Source: Bacteroidetes bacterium HGW-Bacteroidetes-2
GTDB taxonomy: Bacteria; Bacteroidota; Bacteroidia; Flavobacteriales; Flavobacteriaceae
NCBI GenBank assembly: GCA_002842575.1
Contig: PHDJ01000001.1
Coordinates: 124,001-188,000 of the forward strand
Length of the DNA: 64,000 nt
Reading direction: 5' to 3'
Shown piece after piece: positions 1 through 9,512 of the stretch. Position numbers and translations under genes: made by a program. Below the pieces are notes generated by a model, which saw only the letters and a list, made by a program, of their open reading frames with translations, made no database searches and was not told the DNA's origin. Numbering within the stretch: the stretch's first letter is position 1; every line of letters starts with the position of its first letter.

Positions 1-1
1 G

Positions 2-391
2 GAACGATGGGATGCACCACTAAAAACCATTGCCTTTCTTTGGTGGCCATTTAGCATCTATTCTGGTTGGATTACTGTTGCATCCATTGCAAATATAGCT
101 GCATATCTCACTAAAATAGGCTGGGATGGTTTTGGTTTATCTGAAGTGTTTTGGACTATTACAATGATTCTTATTGCTGGCATGCTCCATCTTTTTATCA
201 CTTGGAACCGAAATATGCGCGAGTTTGCATTAGTTGGAGTTTGGGCGTTAATTGCCATTGCTGTTGCTAATTGGGAAGCGCAACCAACTATTGTTTACAC
301 CGCTATTATCACTGCAATTATTTTATTTTTAAGCAGTAGTTTTCACGCTTATAACAATCGAAGTACAAATCCATTTGTCAAATTATTATAA
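2..391 (+). CDS. TspO/MBR-like tryptophan-rich membrane protein (3' part)
   Basis: This is the C-terminal 129 residues of a gene that begins before the window; the frame is open from base 2 to the TAA at 389-391. It is strongly hydrophobic, with about four membrane segments, and rich in tryptophan. The stretch WWPFSIYSGWITVASIAN followed by more helices matches the later helices of the tryptophan-rich sensory protein (TspO/MBR-related) family common in Bacteroidota. TspO relatives sit in membranes and bind tetrapyrroles or sterols, but the ligand here cannot be read from the sequence. The next gene starts 5 bp downstream, so they are probably cotranscribed. The family call comes from remembered family sequence and is fairly but not fully secure. 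Confidence 0.7.
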   Translation, partial: ERWDAPLKTIAFLWWPFSIYSGWITVASIANIAAYLTKIGWDGFGLSEVFWTITMILIAGMLHLFITWNRNMREFALVGVWALIAIAVANWEAQPTIVYTAIITAIILFLSSSFHAYNNRSTNPFVKLL

Positions 392-396
392 TAAAT

Positions 397-1542
397 ATGC
401 TAAAATCGCAAAAAGATCTTTTCTGTTTAGATGAAAATATTACCTACCTCAATGGTGCATATATGGCACCACAATTAAAAAGTGTACAACAAGTGGGAAT
501 AGAATACCTGCAAAAAAAAACAAAACCCTATGAAATTTCTGAGCAGGATTTCTTTTCAGAAAAGCTAGTCTTAAAAAAAAGATTCGCGCAACTTATTGAT
601 GCAGAAGACTATCAAAGTGCTGCAATAATCCCTTCCGTTTCCTATGGCATTGCCGTTGTGGCAAAAAATATTCCGTTTCAAAAAGGCGATGAAATTCTTG
701 TTCTAGAAGAACAATTTCCTAGTAATTATTACACTTGGAAAGCGCTCGAAAAAGAAAAAGGAGTAAAAGTAATCGTGATAAAAACCCCAACAACTACTCT
801 AGGAAGAGGAAAACGATGGAATGAAGCCATACTTGAGGCTATTTCTTCGAAAACAAAAGTAGTTGCAATGCCTCAAGTGCACTGGGCTGATGGCACTTGG
901 TTTGATTTACAAACCATTAGAAAACGAACTAATGAGGTACACGCATATTTAATAATTGACGGAACACAGAGTATAGGCGCAATGCCATTTTCAGTTTCTC
1001 AAATTAATCCTGACGCATTAATTTGTGGTGGGTACAAATGGTTAATGGGCCCCTATGGTTTAGGCATGGCTTATTTTGGAAAACGTTTTGACACAGGAAC
1101 ACCCATAGAAAACAATTGGATGAACCATGAAGGTGTTGACAATTTTTCTAATCTCGTTAACTATAATGAAAATTTTAAACCAAAAGCCACCCGCTATGAC
1201 GTAGGAGAATCGAGTAACTTTATTTTAACACCGATGCTTTCTGAAGCCATCCGGCAATTAATAGAATGGACTCCAGAAGCTGTCCAGCACTATTGCCAAA
1301 AAATTACCGAAGAACCTTTGAAGACAATTCAAAACCTAGGCTATTTTATAGAAGAACCGGAATTTCGTGGGGCACATTTGTTCGGAATATATCTTTCAAA
1401 AGAGCTATCCATACAAAAAATTAAGAATCGCCTATCCGAAAAAAATATATTTGTTTCCTATCGGGGCGGCGCTATAAGAGTTTCCCCAAATGTGTATAAC
1501 ACAACTGAAGATGTAGAAAAATTAGTTTCTTGTTTTATTTAA
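397..1542 (+). CDS. Class V aminotransferase (PLP-dependent, NifS/kynureninase-like fold)
   Basis: A 381-residue protein of the length expected for a fold-type I PLP enzyme. It opens with YLNGAYMAPQ, the N-terminal substrate-loop region of class V aminotransferases. It has IIDGTQSIGAMPF, whose Asp contacts the pyridine nitrogen, followed by CGGYKWLMGPYG, where Lys is the expected Schiff-base lysine. A C-terminal small domain ends in RVSPNVYNTTEDVEKL. The cysteine-desulfurase active-site loop with its Cys is not evident, so an aminotransferase, lyase or kynureninase-like role is more likely than sulfur transfer. The true substrate is unknown. It starts 5 bp after the TspO-like gene. kynA, 11 kb away, does not by itself make this kynureninase. 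Confidence 0.85.
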   Translation: MLKSQKDLFCLDENITYLNGAYMAPQLKSVQQVGIEYLQKKTKPYEISEQDFFSEKLVLKKRFAQLIDAEDYQSAAIIPSVSYGIAVVAKNIPFQKGDEILVLEEQFPSNYYTWKALEKEKGVKVIVIKTPTTTLGRGKRWNEAILEAISSKTKVVAMPQVHWADGTWFDLQTIRKRTNEVHAYLIIDGTQSIGAMPFSVSQINPDALICGGYKWLMGPYGLGMAYFGKRFDTGTPIENNWMNHEGVDNFSNLVNYNENFKPKATRYDVGESSNFILTPMLSEAIRQLIEWTPEAVQHYCQKITEEPLKTIQNLGYFIEEPEFRGAHLFGIYLSKELSIQKIKNRLSEKNIFVSYRGGAIRVSPNVYNTTEDVEKLVSCFI

Positions 1543-1555
1543 AATATCCCTGCAC

Positions 1556-1563
1556 TATCTTTG
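1556..1563 (+). promoter_or_regulatory. Bacteroidota -7 promoter box TATCTTTG before mfd
   Basis: The octamer matches the Bacteroidota housekeeping consensus TAnnTTTG exactly. A TTG lies at 1530-1532, 23 bp upstream, slightly farther than the usual 19-21. The box ends only 6 bp before the ATG at 1570, so the predicted transcript has almost no leader. Confidence 0.6.
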
Positions 1564-1569
1564 CCATCC

Positions 1570-4500
1570 ATGAGTAATTCCTTCGTTGATGCACTTTTTA
1601 CCAAGTCTTCGCAAGTGCGAAAACTATGGGACACTATTACCCAATCACAAAAAAAAATCCATGTTTCAGGGCTGGTTGGGTCTGCTACTTCATTAGTTAT
1701 AGCTCAGGTTTTCAAAAAATTAGAACTTCCGTTATTGCTTATTTTTAATGATAAAGAAGACGCAGCCTATCACTTAAACGATTTAGAAAATATTATTGGC
1801 GATAAGGATGTGCTTTTTTATCCAGGAAGTTACCGAAGACCTTATCAAATTGAAGAAACTGACAATGCCAATGTATTGCTTCGGTCTGAGGTTTTAAACC
1901 GGATTAATTCTCGTAAAAAACCCGCAATTATTGTTACCTATCCCGAAGCTCTTTTTGAAAAAGTCGCTACCCGAAAAGAACTGGAAAAAAACACTCTTAA
2001 AGTTAGTGTGGGAGATTTACTTTCTATTGATTTTATCAATGAAGTACTTTTTGAGTACCAGTTTCATCGCACCGATTTTGTAACGGAACCCGGCGAATTT
2101 TCAGTGCGTGGAGGGATTTTAGATGTATTTTCATTTTCAAACGACAAGCCCTATCGAATTGAGTTTTTTGGCAACGAAGTAGAAAGCATACGAACTTTTG
2201 ATATAGAAACACAACTTTCACTTGAGCAGGTTAAAAAAGTTTCGGTAATTCCAAATGTAGATGCCTCAACCTCACTTAGTATCCGAATTAGCTTTTTAAA
2301 ATATATTCAGGCAAACACGGTGGTTTTTATTAAAAATCCCGATTTGTTGTTTAGTGGCATCGAAACCCTTTTCGCAAAAGCTATTGAAACCTTTTCTTCG
2401 ATGAGCGAAGGCATCAAACAACTGAAACCTGAAACCCTATTTACGACTTCCGCTTTGCTCAAAAAGGAACTTGAAGATTTCACTTCAGTGGTGCTACAAA
2501 AAGGAGGTGCGGAAGAAACAATTCATTTTCAAACCAAACCACAACCCTCCTTTAATAAACAATTTGATTTGCTTATTCAAAACCTGAATGAAAATTCAGA
2601 TAAAGGATATACAAATTATATCTTTTGCTCTAGCAAGCAACAAGCCAAACGTTTTAAAGATATTTTTGAAGATGCACAACAAAGTGTGAAACAATTTGAA
2701 ACTGTTGTTTTTCCATTACACCAAGGGTTTATAGATGATAGTCAAAAAAATGTTTGTTATACAGACCATCAAATTTTTGAACGTTACCATAAATTCCAAC
2801 TAAAAAATGGTTATGCTAAGAAACAAGCCATATCTTTAAAGGAATTAACCCATCTAGAAATTGGCGATTATGTAACCCATATAGATCACGGTATAGGAAA
2901 ATTTGGGGGATTGCAAAAAATTGATATAGAAGGCAAAAAACAAGAAGCTATTAAATTGATTTATGGGGAAAGAGACATTTTGTATCTCAGCATCCATTCA
3001 CTACACAAAATAAGCAAATACAACGGTAAGGATGGCAAACCACCAAAAATTTACAAACTGGGTTCCAACGCATGGAAAATTTTAAAACAAAAAACAAAAA
3101 CAAGAGTCAAGGAAATAGCCTTTAACTTGATTGAACTATATGCCAAGCGTAAATTGCAAAAAGGATTTGCATTTAATCCTGATTCGTACCTACAACTAGA
3201 GCTTGAATCCTCCTTTATTTATGAAGATACCCCAGACCAAACCACTGCTACAGAAGACGTAAAACAAGATATGGAAAAAGATCAACCCATGGATCGCTTA
3301 GTGTGTGGCGATGTGGGTTTTGGAAAAACAGAAGTTGCTGTTAGAGCAGCTTTTAAAGCAGTTGATAATGGAAAACAGGTTGCTGTATTAGTGCCAACGA
3401 CGATTCTTGCCTTTCAACATTTTAAAACCTTTACAGAGCGCCTTGCCGAAATGCCTGTAAGTGTAGATTATCTTAACCGTTTTCGCACTGCAAAAGAACG
3501 TAAAAACGCTTTGGAAAACCTAGAAAATGGGAAGTTAGACATTCTTATAGGTACACACCAACTAGTGAACAAAAACGTAAAATTTAAAGATTTAGGGCTT
3601 TTAATTATTGATGAAGAACAAAAATTTGGCGTTGCTGTAAAAGACAAATTAAAACTTATAAAAGAAAATGTTGACACCCTTACCTTAACTGCAACGCCAA
3701 TTCCTAGAACATTGCAGTTTAGTTTGATGGCAGCACGTGACCTTTCTGTCATCACCACGCCACCACCTAACCGTTATCCCATTGAAACCAACGTCATTCG
3801 TTTTGGCGAAGAAATCATCCGGGATAGTATACGTTATGAAATATCCCGCGGTGGTCAAGTGTTTTTTGTGCACAACCGAATCGAAAATATTGCCGAAGTT
3901 GCTGGTCTCATTCAACGTCTTGTTCCTGATGCTAAAATTGGAATTGGTCACGGGCAAATGGATGGTAAAAAACTTGAAGGACTCATGCTGTCGTTTATGA
4001 ATGGCACTTTTGATGTGCTTGTTTCAACCACTATTATAGAAAGTGGTTTAGATGTGCCTAATGCAAATACCATTTTCATTAACAACGCTAATAATTTTGG
4101 TTTAAGTGATTTACACCAAATGCGTGGTCGTGTAGGTAGAAGTAATAAAAAAGCATTCTGTTACTTCATAACCCCCGAATTTTCAGCAATGACCGATGAT
4201 GCCCGAAAACGTATCACTGCTCTGGAGCAATTTTCAGAACTGGGAAGCGGCCTTAGTATTGCGATGAAGGATTTAGAAATACGCGGAGCCGGAGATTTGC
4301 TAGGAGGCGAACAAAGTGGTTTTATTAACGAAATAGGCTTTGATACCTACCAAAAAATTCTGGCAGAAGCCATTGAAGAACTCAAAGAAAAAGAATTTAA
4401 AGGCCTTTATGAAGATACTACCCCTAAAAAAGATTATCTCAAAGAAACCGTCATCGATACCGACTTTGAAATTCTTTTTCCAGATGATTATGTAAACAAT

Positions 4501-4905
4501 ATTACAGAACGGTTAAACCTGTACAACAAACTCAACGACTTAAAAACAGAAGAAGAACTACTAAAGTTTGAAAAAGAATTAGAAGACCGTTTTGGCGAAC
4601 TACCTATTCAGGTAATAGATTTACTCAATAGTGTACGCATAAAATGGATTGCTATTAAAATGGGATTAGAACGCGTTGTAATGAAACAAGGCAAAATAGT
4701 GGGCTATTTTATTGCAGACCAGCAGTCCAGTTTTTACCAAAGTGATGCGTTTAGCAAAGTACTTCAATTTGTTCAGACTCATGCTTCTGCTGTAAAAATG
4801 AAGGAAAAACCAACTAAAAACGGGTTGCGTTTGTTACTTACTTTTGAGCGAATTACTTCAGTGAAAAGAGCTTTGATGGTTTTAGAAAAATTTGAATCCT
4901 CTTAA
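1570..4905 (+). CDS. mfd: Transcription-repair coupling factor Mfd
   Basis: A protein of about 1111 residues, the normal Mfd length. Mfd is an ATP-driven DNA translocase that removes RNA polymerase stalled at DNA damage and recruits UvrA. Visible in order: a UvrB-like N-terminal module (GSYRRPYQIEE, GGILDVFSF); the CarD-like RNA-polymerase interaction domain near residues 430-500 (GDYVTHIDHGIGKFGG); Walker A GDVGFGKTEVA; the DEEQ box in IIDEEQKFGV; helicase motif QMRGRVGRS; and a C-terminal TRCF domain. The frame also opens at TTG 1561, but that codon lies inside the -7 box, so ATG 1570 is preferred. It ends 3 bp from the converging yraN. uvrC follows in the same orientation, giving two excision-repair genes close together. 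Confidence 0.97.
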   Translation: MSNSFVDALFTKSSQVRKLWDTITQSQKKIHVSGLVGSATSLVIAQVFKKLELPLLLIFNDKEDAAYHLNDLENIIGDKDVLFYPGSYRRPYQIEETDNANVLLRSEVLNRINSRKKPAIIVTYPEALFEKVATRKELEKNTLKVSVGDLLSIDFINEVLFEYQFHRTDFVTEPGEFSVRGGILDVFSFSNDKPYRIEFFGNEVESIRTFDIETQLSLEQVKKVSVIPNVDASTSLSIRISFLKYIQANTVVFIKNPDLLFSGIETLFAKAIETFSSMSEGIKQLKPETLFTTSALLKKELEDFTSVVLQKGGAEETIHFQTKPQPSFNKQFDLLIQNLNENSDKGYTNYIFCSSKQQAKRFKDIFEDAQQSVKQFETVVFPLHQGFIDDSQKNVCYTDHQIFERYHKFQLKNGYAKKQAISLKELTHLEIGDYVTHIDHGIGKFGGLQKIDIEGKKQEAIKLIYGERDILYLSIHSLHKISKYNGKDGKPPKIYKLGSNAWKILKQKTKTRVKEIAFNLIELYAKRKLQKGFAFNPDSYLQLELESSFIYEDTPDQTTATEDVKQDMEKDQPMDRLVCGDVGFGKTEVAVRAAFKAVDNGKQVAVLVPTTILAFQHFKTFTERLAEMPVSVDYLNRFRTAKERKNALENLENGKLDILIGTHQLVNKNVKFKDLGLLIIDEEQKFGVAVKDKLKLIKENVDTLTLTATPIPRTLQFSLMAARDLSVITTPPPNRYPIETNVIRFGEEIIRDSIRYEISRGGQVFFVHNRIENIAEVAGLIQRLVPDAKIGIGHGQMDGKKLEGLMLSFMNGTFDVLVSTTIIESGLDVPNANTIFINNANNFGLSDLHQMRGRVGRSNKKAFCYFITPEFSAMTDDARKRITALEQFSELGSGLSIAMKDLEIRGAGDLLGGEQSGFINEIGFDTYQKILAEAIEELKEKEFKGLYEDTTPKKDYLKETVIDTDFEILFPDDYVNNITERLNLYNKLNDLKTEEELLKFEKELEDRFGELPIQVIDLLNSVRIKWIAIKMGLERVVMKQGKIVGYFIADQQSSFYQSDAFSKVLQFVQTHASAVKMKEKPTKNGLRLLLTFERITSVKRALMVLEKFESS

Positions 4906-4908
4906 GCC

Positions 4909-5268
4909 TCAAAAAAAATAAAAAGCATCTTCATAATGCATCACCTGCTCAGTAGTATTGTTTTTTAATACTGCAATGATGTCAAAACGTGTTTCTAATT
5001 GGATGTCGTTTTCTATAAGGTAAAAGTTCATTGCTTTTACCATTTGCTTTATTTTTCCAGGAGTTACAAAACTTTGAGGGTCACCAAAAAAATCAGAATT
5101 ACGGGTTTTTACTTCCACACAAACCATTAAGGCATCTTTTTTAGCAATGATATCTATTTCAGCTTTATCGTAGAAATAGTTTCGAGCAACTATTTTATAC
5201 CCTTTAGACCTCAAAAGTTCAGCGGCAAGCTTTTCCCCTATTTTTCCTAATTCATTATGGTCTGCCAT
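4909..5268 (-). CDS. yraN: YraN/UPF0102 family endonuclease-like protein
   Basis: About 119 residues from the preferred start MADHNELGKIGEKLAAE; the frame extends 8 codons further upstream to 5292, but family members begin with this segment. It has the UPF0102 signature: GEKLAAELLRSKGYKIVARNY, then KAEIDIIAKK and VCVEVKTR. These correspond to the E...D...ExK core of a restriction-endonuclease-like fold. The exact cellular job of YraN is not established; a role in DNA processing is an inference from the fold. It is encoded opposite to mfd and uvrC, tail to tail with mfd. Confidence 0.9.
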   Translation of the reverse strand: MADHNELGKIGEKLAAELLRSKGYKIVARNYFYDKAEIDIIAKKDALMVCVEVKTRNSDFFGDPQSFVTPGKIKQMVKAMNFYLIENDIQLETRFDIIAVLKNNTTEQVMHYEDAFYFF

Positions 5269-5407
5269 TGTATTAAATTTATTAAAACCCAAGTAGCAAT
5301 TTCTAAAAAATGTAGCAGTTTTCCAAACCTTATCCTTTTAAAAAATTCCATTTACTGCAGTTAAAAAAAGTCTTGTTTCTAGGGTATAAAATCTAACATC
5401 AAATTTC

Positions 5408-5415
5408 TACCTTTA
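5408..5415 (+). promoter_or_regulatory. Probable -7 box TACCTTTA before uvrC
   Basis: Seven of eight positions match TAnnTTTG. It ends 5 bp before the uvrC ATG, the same close spacing as for mfd. No convincing -33 element was seen. Confidence 0.4.
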
Positions 5416-5420
5416 CTGAA

Positions 5421-7217
5421 ATGGAAAAAACAACATTAGATATACAAATTTCAACCCTTCCCGATAGCCCAGGAGTATATCAATATTATGATAAAGAGGA
5501 TAAATTATTGTACGTAGGCAAAGCTAAAAATTTAAAAAAACGAGTTGCGTCTTACTTTAATAAAACCCAAGAAAATGGAAGAACTCGACTTTTAGTAAAA
5601 AAAATAAAAACCATACAACATATTGTTGTTTTTTCTGAAACCGATGCGTTGCTTTTAGAAAACAACCTCATCAAAAAATACCAACCTCGCTATAATGTAA
5701 TGCTGAAAGATGACAAATCCTATCCTTGGATTTGTATTAAAAACGAACGTTTACCAAGAGTATTCAGCACTAGGAGAATGATTAAAGACGGCTCTGAATA
5801 CTTTGGCCCTTATACCAATATGAAAACGGTACATACATTATTAGATTTAATAAAAGGTTTGTATCCGTTGCGCACCTGTAATTATGATTTATCTAATGAA
5901 AAAATAAACAGCGGAAAGTTTAAAGCATGTTTAGAATTTCATTTAGGAAATTGCCTAGCACCTTGTGAAAACAAACAAACAGAGGCAGACTACAATGAAA
6001 ATATCGATGCCATTAGGCAACTGGTAAAAGGAAATTTTAAGGATTCTTTACAGCGTTTTAGAAACCAAATGAAAGCATATGCCACAAATTTAAAATTTGA
6101 AGACGCACAACGACTGAAAGAAAAAATAGAAATTCTGGAAAACTACCAGTCTAAATCAACAGTAGTAAATCCGAAAATTAATGATGTGGATGTGTTTTCT
6201 ATTGTTTCTGATGAAAGTTATGCCTACGTGAATTTTTTACAACTTTCTTATGGCTCTATTATTCGATCACATACCTTAGAAATCAAGAAAAAACTTAACG
6301 AAAGCGATAAAGAGCTTTTAGAACTAGCCATTATTGAAATACGGCAACGATTTCAGTCGCAATGCAAAGAAGTTTATGTGCCCTTTGCGGTAAATTTAGG
6401 AGAAGAAATAAAAACACACATCCCACAACTCGGCGATAAAAAACATATATTAGAACTTTCCATTAGAAATGCAAAATACCATCGTATGGAGCGTTTTAAG
6501 CAACTTAAAATAATTGACCCCCATAGGCATGAAAACCGCATTATGGCACAAATGCAAAAAGATTTGCGTCTTTCACAAGAGCCTAGACATATTGAATGTT
6601 TTGACAACTCTAATATTCAAGGCAGCAACCCGGTGGCCGCTTGTGTGGTTTTTAAAAACGGAAAACCTAGTAAAAATGACTATCGAAAATACAACATAAA
6701 AACCGTGGAAGGTCCTGATGATTTTGCATCTATGGAAGAAGTCGTGTACCGCCGATACAAAAGATTGTTAGAGGAGAAGCAACCTTTACCACAGTTAATC
6801 ATCGTAGATGGAGGAAAAGGACAACTTTCTTCAGCATTAAAAAGTTTAGATATTTTAGAATTGCGCGGAAAAATTGCTATTGTAGGTGTTGCAAAAAGAT
6901 TAGAAGAATTATTTTTTCCAAACGACTCAATTCCCTTATATTTAGATAAAAAATCGGAGAGTTTAAAAATCATTCAACAACTGCGAAATGAAGCACATCG
7001 TTTTGGTATAACCTTTCATCGGGATAAGCGAAGTAAACAAGCCTTAAACACTGAATTAGAAACCATTCCGGGAATAGGAGAAAACACCGTTGTTACATTA
7101 TTAAAACAATTTAAAAGCGCAGCAAGAATTAAAAAAGCAACTCTAGAAGAAATAGAAGTTGTTATAGGAGCCAATAAAGCAAAAAAAATAATAGAATATT
7201 TTCAAAATCTAAAATGA
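5421..7217 (+). CDS. uvrC: Excinuclease ABC subunit C (UvrC)
   Basis: A 598-residue protein of standard UvrC length. It makes both incisions around a DNA lesion after UvrA/UvrB loading. The N-terminal GIY-YIG nuclease is seen as SPGVYQYYDKEDKLLYVGKA (residues about 13-35). A UVR motif follows at about 205-235 (EDAQRLKEKIEILENYQS). The RNase H-like 5' nuclease has ECFDNSNIQGSNPVA and LIIVDGGKGQLSSA. A C-terminal helix-hairpin-helix region is IPGIGENTVVTLLKQF. The stop overlaps the start of the patatin gene by 4 bp (ATGA), which indicates translational coupling. All key motifs are present, so the protein should be active. Confidence 0.97.
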   Translation: MEKTTLDIQISTLPDSPGVYQYYDKEDKLLYVGKAKNLKKRVASYFNKTQENGRTRLLVKKIKTIQHIVVFSETDALLLENNLIKKYQPRYNVMLKDDKSYPWICIKNERLPRVFSTRRMIKDGSEYFGPYTNMKTVHTLLDLIKGLYPLRTCNYDLSNEKINSGKFKACLEFHLGNCLAPCENKQTEADYNENIDAIRQLVKGNFKDSLQRFRNQMKAYATNLKFEDAQRLKEKIEILENYQSKSTVVNPKINDVDVFSIVSDESYAYVNFLQLSYGSIIRSHTLEIKKKLNESDKELLELAIIEIRQRFQSQCKEVYVPFAVNLGEEIKTHIPQLGDKKHILELSIRNAKYHRMERFKQLKIIDPHRHENRIMAQMQKDLRLSQEPRHIECFDNSNIQGSNPVAACVVFKNGKPSKNDYRKYNIKTVEGPDDFASMEEVVYRRYKRLLEEKQPLPQLIIVDGGKGQLSSALKSLDILELRGKIAIVGVAKRLEELFFPNDSIPLYLDKKSESLKIIQQLRNEAHRFGITFHRDKRSKQALNTELETIPGIGENTVVTLLKQFKSAARIKKATLEEIEVVIGANKAKKIIEYFQNLK

Positions 7218-9451
7218 AAAATTTAATTTGTATAGCCTTTAGTTTATTCATTTCCATTGGGGCTTTTTCTCAAGAACAAAACACCAACAAGGACGACGTA
7301 AAAGTAGGATTAGTTCTAAGCGGAGGAGGTGCTAAAGGATTAGCACACATAGGCGTATTAAAAGTTATAGAAGAAGCTGGCGTTAGGATAGATTATATAG
7401 GAGGAACAAGTATGGGAGCTATCATAGGGGCGCTATATGCCTCAGGATATTCTGCAAGAGACCTCGATTCTATTTTTAAAGTTGTTGACTTTTCACAATT
7501 AATCCAGGACAATTTGCCACGTACAGCAAAAACTTTTTATGAAAAAGAAGACGCTGAAAAATATGCACTTACGTTGCCCTTTGACGGCTTTAAAGTTTCT
7601 TTTCCTACGTCCTTATCTAAAGGACAAAATGTGTACAATTTAATGTACAAACTAACAGAACATGTAAGCCAAATTAGAGATTTTTCAAAATTACCCATAC
7701 CATTTTTCTGCATTGCTACTGATGTAGAAACTGGAAAAGCAGTACAACTTAACAAGGGTTTTCTGCCGCAAGCTATTTCAGCAAGTGGAGCGTTGCCATC
7801 GCTTTTTGGTCCTGTAGAAATTAATGGGCAATTACTTATAGATGGGGGAGTAACAAATAATTATCCTATTGATGAGGTTAGACAAATGGGTGCAGACATC
7901 ATTATAGGAATTGACGTACAGGACAGTTTGATTTCCAGAGAAAATTTACGGTCTGCCATAGATGTTTTAGTTCAAATCAACAATTACCGAACCATCAATG
8001 AAATGCTTGTTAAAAGAGAAAAAACAGACATCTATATTCATCCTAACATCAAAGATTATTCGGTCATATCTTTTAACAAAGGAGATGAAATCATAGAAGC
8101 TGGAAGACAGCAAGCTCTTTTCTTCAAAGAAAATTTAGAATTACTTGCAAGTAAACAAATTCATTCTGAAAAAATTCCAGTAAAAAAAATTATTTCGGAT
8201 AGTTTACACATCGAAGAAATACTTATTTTAGGAAATAAAGAATACACTAGGTCCTATATCCTAGGAAAATTAAAATTAAAAACCCCAACCACTATTTCTT
8301 ATAAAAAATTTAATGAAGGCATTAATAACCTTGCAGCTACCGCAAATTTTAATCAAATTAATTACAACTTTTCAGAAAATGAATTTACTCAAAAGGTATT
8401 AAATATAGAGCTGCAAGAAAGTAAAACACGAAATCTTTTACGTTTTGGATTACATTTTGATGACCTTTATAAAAGTGCTGCATTAATAAATTTAACCCGA
8501 AAACGATTGTTTCAAAAAAATGATGTTGCTTCTTTCGATTTTATTTTAGGAGATAATTTACGATATAACTTTGAATATTATATAGACAAAGGATATTACT
8601 GGAGTTTTGGTGCAAAGTCAAGATATAATATTTTCAAAAAAAATGTGCAATTTTCACTATTCCCCCCAGAAATTGTTCAAGGAATTTCTTCGGTAGCAAA
8701 TATTGAAGTTAAAAATGAAGACATCACCAATCAAATTTATATACAAACCCTTTTTAAGCAAATCTATTTACTAGGCATTGGGGTTGAGCATAAACACCTA
8801 AAATTACAATCCATAACCCTTGGCGATAGCATTCAAAATAAGGCAACTGTTTTTGAAGACACAAATTATTTTAGCGCCTTTGGCAATCTAAAGTTAGACA
8901 ATTTAGATAATAAGTATTTTCCAAAAAAAGGCGTCTTTTTTGAAGGAAATTTTAACCTTTATGTTTTAGCTTCCGGCTTAAACAAATCCTTTGACAGATT
9001 TTCAATAGCTCGAGCATTCATAGGATACGCTTTCACTCCCATAAATAACATATCCATTTATGCAAGTACCGAAGGAGGATTTAAAATAGGAGGAGAAAAC
9101 ACAAGTACTTTAGATTTTTTTGTAGGCGGATATGGCTATAAACCTTTCAATAATTTTATTCATTTCTTTGGGTATGACGCCTTTGAATTGGGAGGAGACA
9201 CTTATTTAAAGTCAACAATGCGAATAAACTACCAGATTCTCAAAAAAAGTTATCTTAGTGGTGTGGTCAATATAGCAAACGTAGGAGATAAACTTTTCAA
9301 CTCATCTAAATGGATTGACGGCATTGATTATAGTGGTTACGCTTTAGGATGTGCAACAGAAACCCTAATTGGCCCACTAGAAGTATTTTACTCCTACTCC
9401 CCCGAAAGAAAACAAAATGAATGGTATGTAAGTTTGGGCTTTTGGTTTTAA
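7214..9451 (+). CDS. Patatin-like phospholipase with POTRA and outer-membrane barrel (PlpD/type Vd-like)
   Basis: A 745-residue exported protein with signal peptide ending near FSQ. The patatin domain has the oxyanion loop SGGGAKG, the nucleophile elbow GTSMG and the catalytic-Asp motif LIDGGVTNNYP (about residues 30-240). After a linker, residues of about 330-400 look like a single POTRA module (IEEILILGNKEYTRSYIL). The remaining 340 residues are aromatic-rich alternating strands ending in WYVSLGFWF, as in an Omp85-type barrel. The layout matches PlpD-type proteins, which carry a lipase on their own barrel. It overlaps uvrC by 4 bp although the functions are unrelated. Lipid hydrolysis is inferred from the intact Ser-Asp dyad. 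Confidence 0.9.
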   Translation: MKNLICIAFSLFISIGAFSQEQNTNKDDVKVGLVLSGGGAKGLAHIGVLKVIEEAGVRIDYIGGTSMGAIIGALYASGYSARDLDSIFKVVDFSQLIQDNLPRTAKTFYEKEDAEKYALTLPFDGFKVSFPTSLSKGQNVYNLMYKLTEHVSQIRDFSKLPIPFFCIATDVETGKAVQLNKGFLPQAISASGALPSLFGPVEINGQLLIDGGVTNNYPIDEVRQMGADIIIGIDVQDSLISRENLRSAIDVLVQINNYRTINEMLVKREKTDIYIHPNIKDYSVISFNKGDEIIEAGRQQALFFKENLELLASKQIHSEKIPVKKIISDSLHIEEILILGNKEYTRSYILGKLKLKTPTTISYKKFNEGINNLAATANFNQINYNFSENEFTQKVLNIELQESKTRNLLRFGLHFDDLYKSAALINLTRKRLFQKNDVASFDFILGDNLRYNFEYYIDKGYYWSFGAKSRYNIFKKNVQFSLFPPEIVQGISSVANIEVKNEDITNQIYIQTLFKQIYLLGIGVEHKHLKLQSITLGDSIQNKATVFEDTNYFSAFGNLKLDNLDNKYFPKKGVFFEGNFNLYVLASGLNKSFDRFSIARAFIGYAFTPINNISIYASTEGGFKIGGENTSTLDFFVGGYGYKPFNNFIHFFGYDAFELGGDTYLKSTMRINYQILKKSYLSGVVNIANVGDKLFNSSKWIDGIDYSGYALGCATETLIGPLEVFYSYSPERKQNEWYVSLGFWF

Positions 9452-9468
9452 TAATTTCTAAAGCCCAA
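9434..9468 (+). terminator. Stem-loop across the patatin stop codon
   Basis: A perfect 9-bp inverted repeat (TTGGGCTTT / AAAGCCCAA) with a 17-nt loop containing the stop codon. It is followed by an AT-rich stretch but no solid T run, so it may be only a weak terminator or a 3'-end stabiliser. Confidence 0.35.
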
Positions 9469-9512
9469 GATTTCTAAATTTTTACGATATTTGTACATCA
9501 AATATTATTTTT

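Noticed and set aside
397-1542. Cysteine desulfurase or kynureninase
   Set aside because: No desulfurase Cys loop is visible, and nothing in the sequence or immediate neighbours specifically supports kynureninase; left as class V aminotransferase.
3468-4000. Overlapping open frames on both strands inside mfd
   Set aside because: They fall within the conserved helicase domain of mfd, show no family resemblance or start signals, and are shadows of the real gene.
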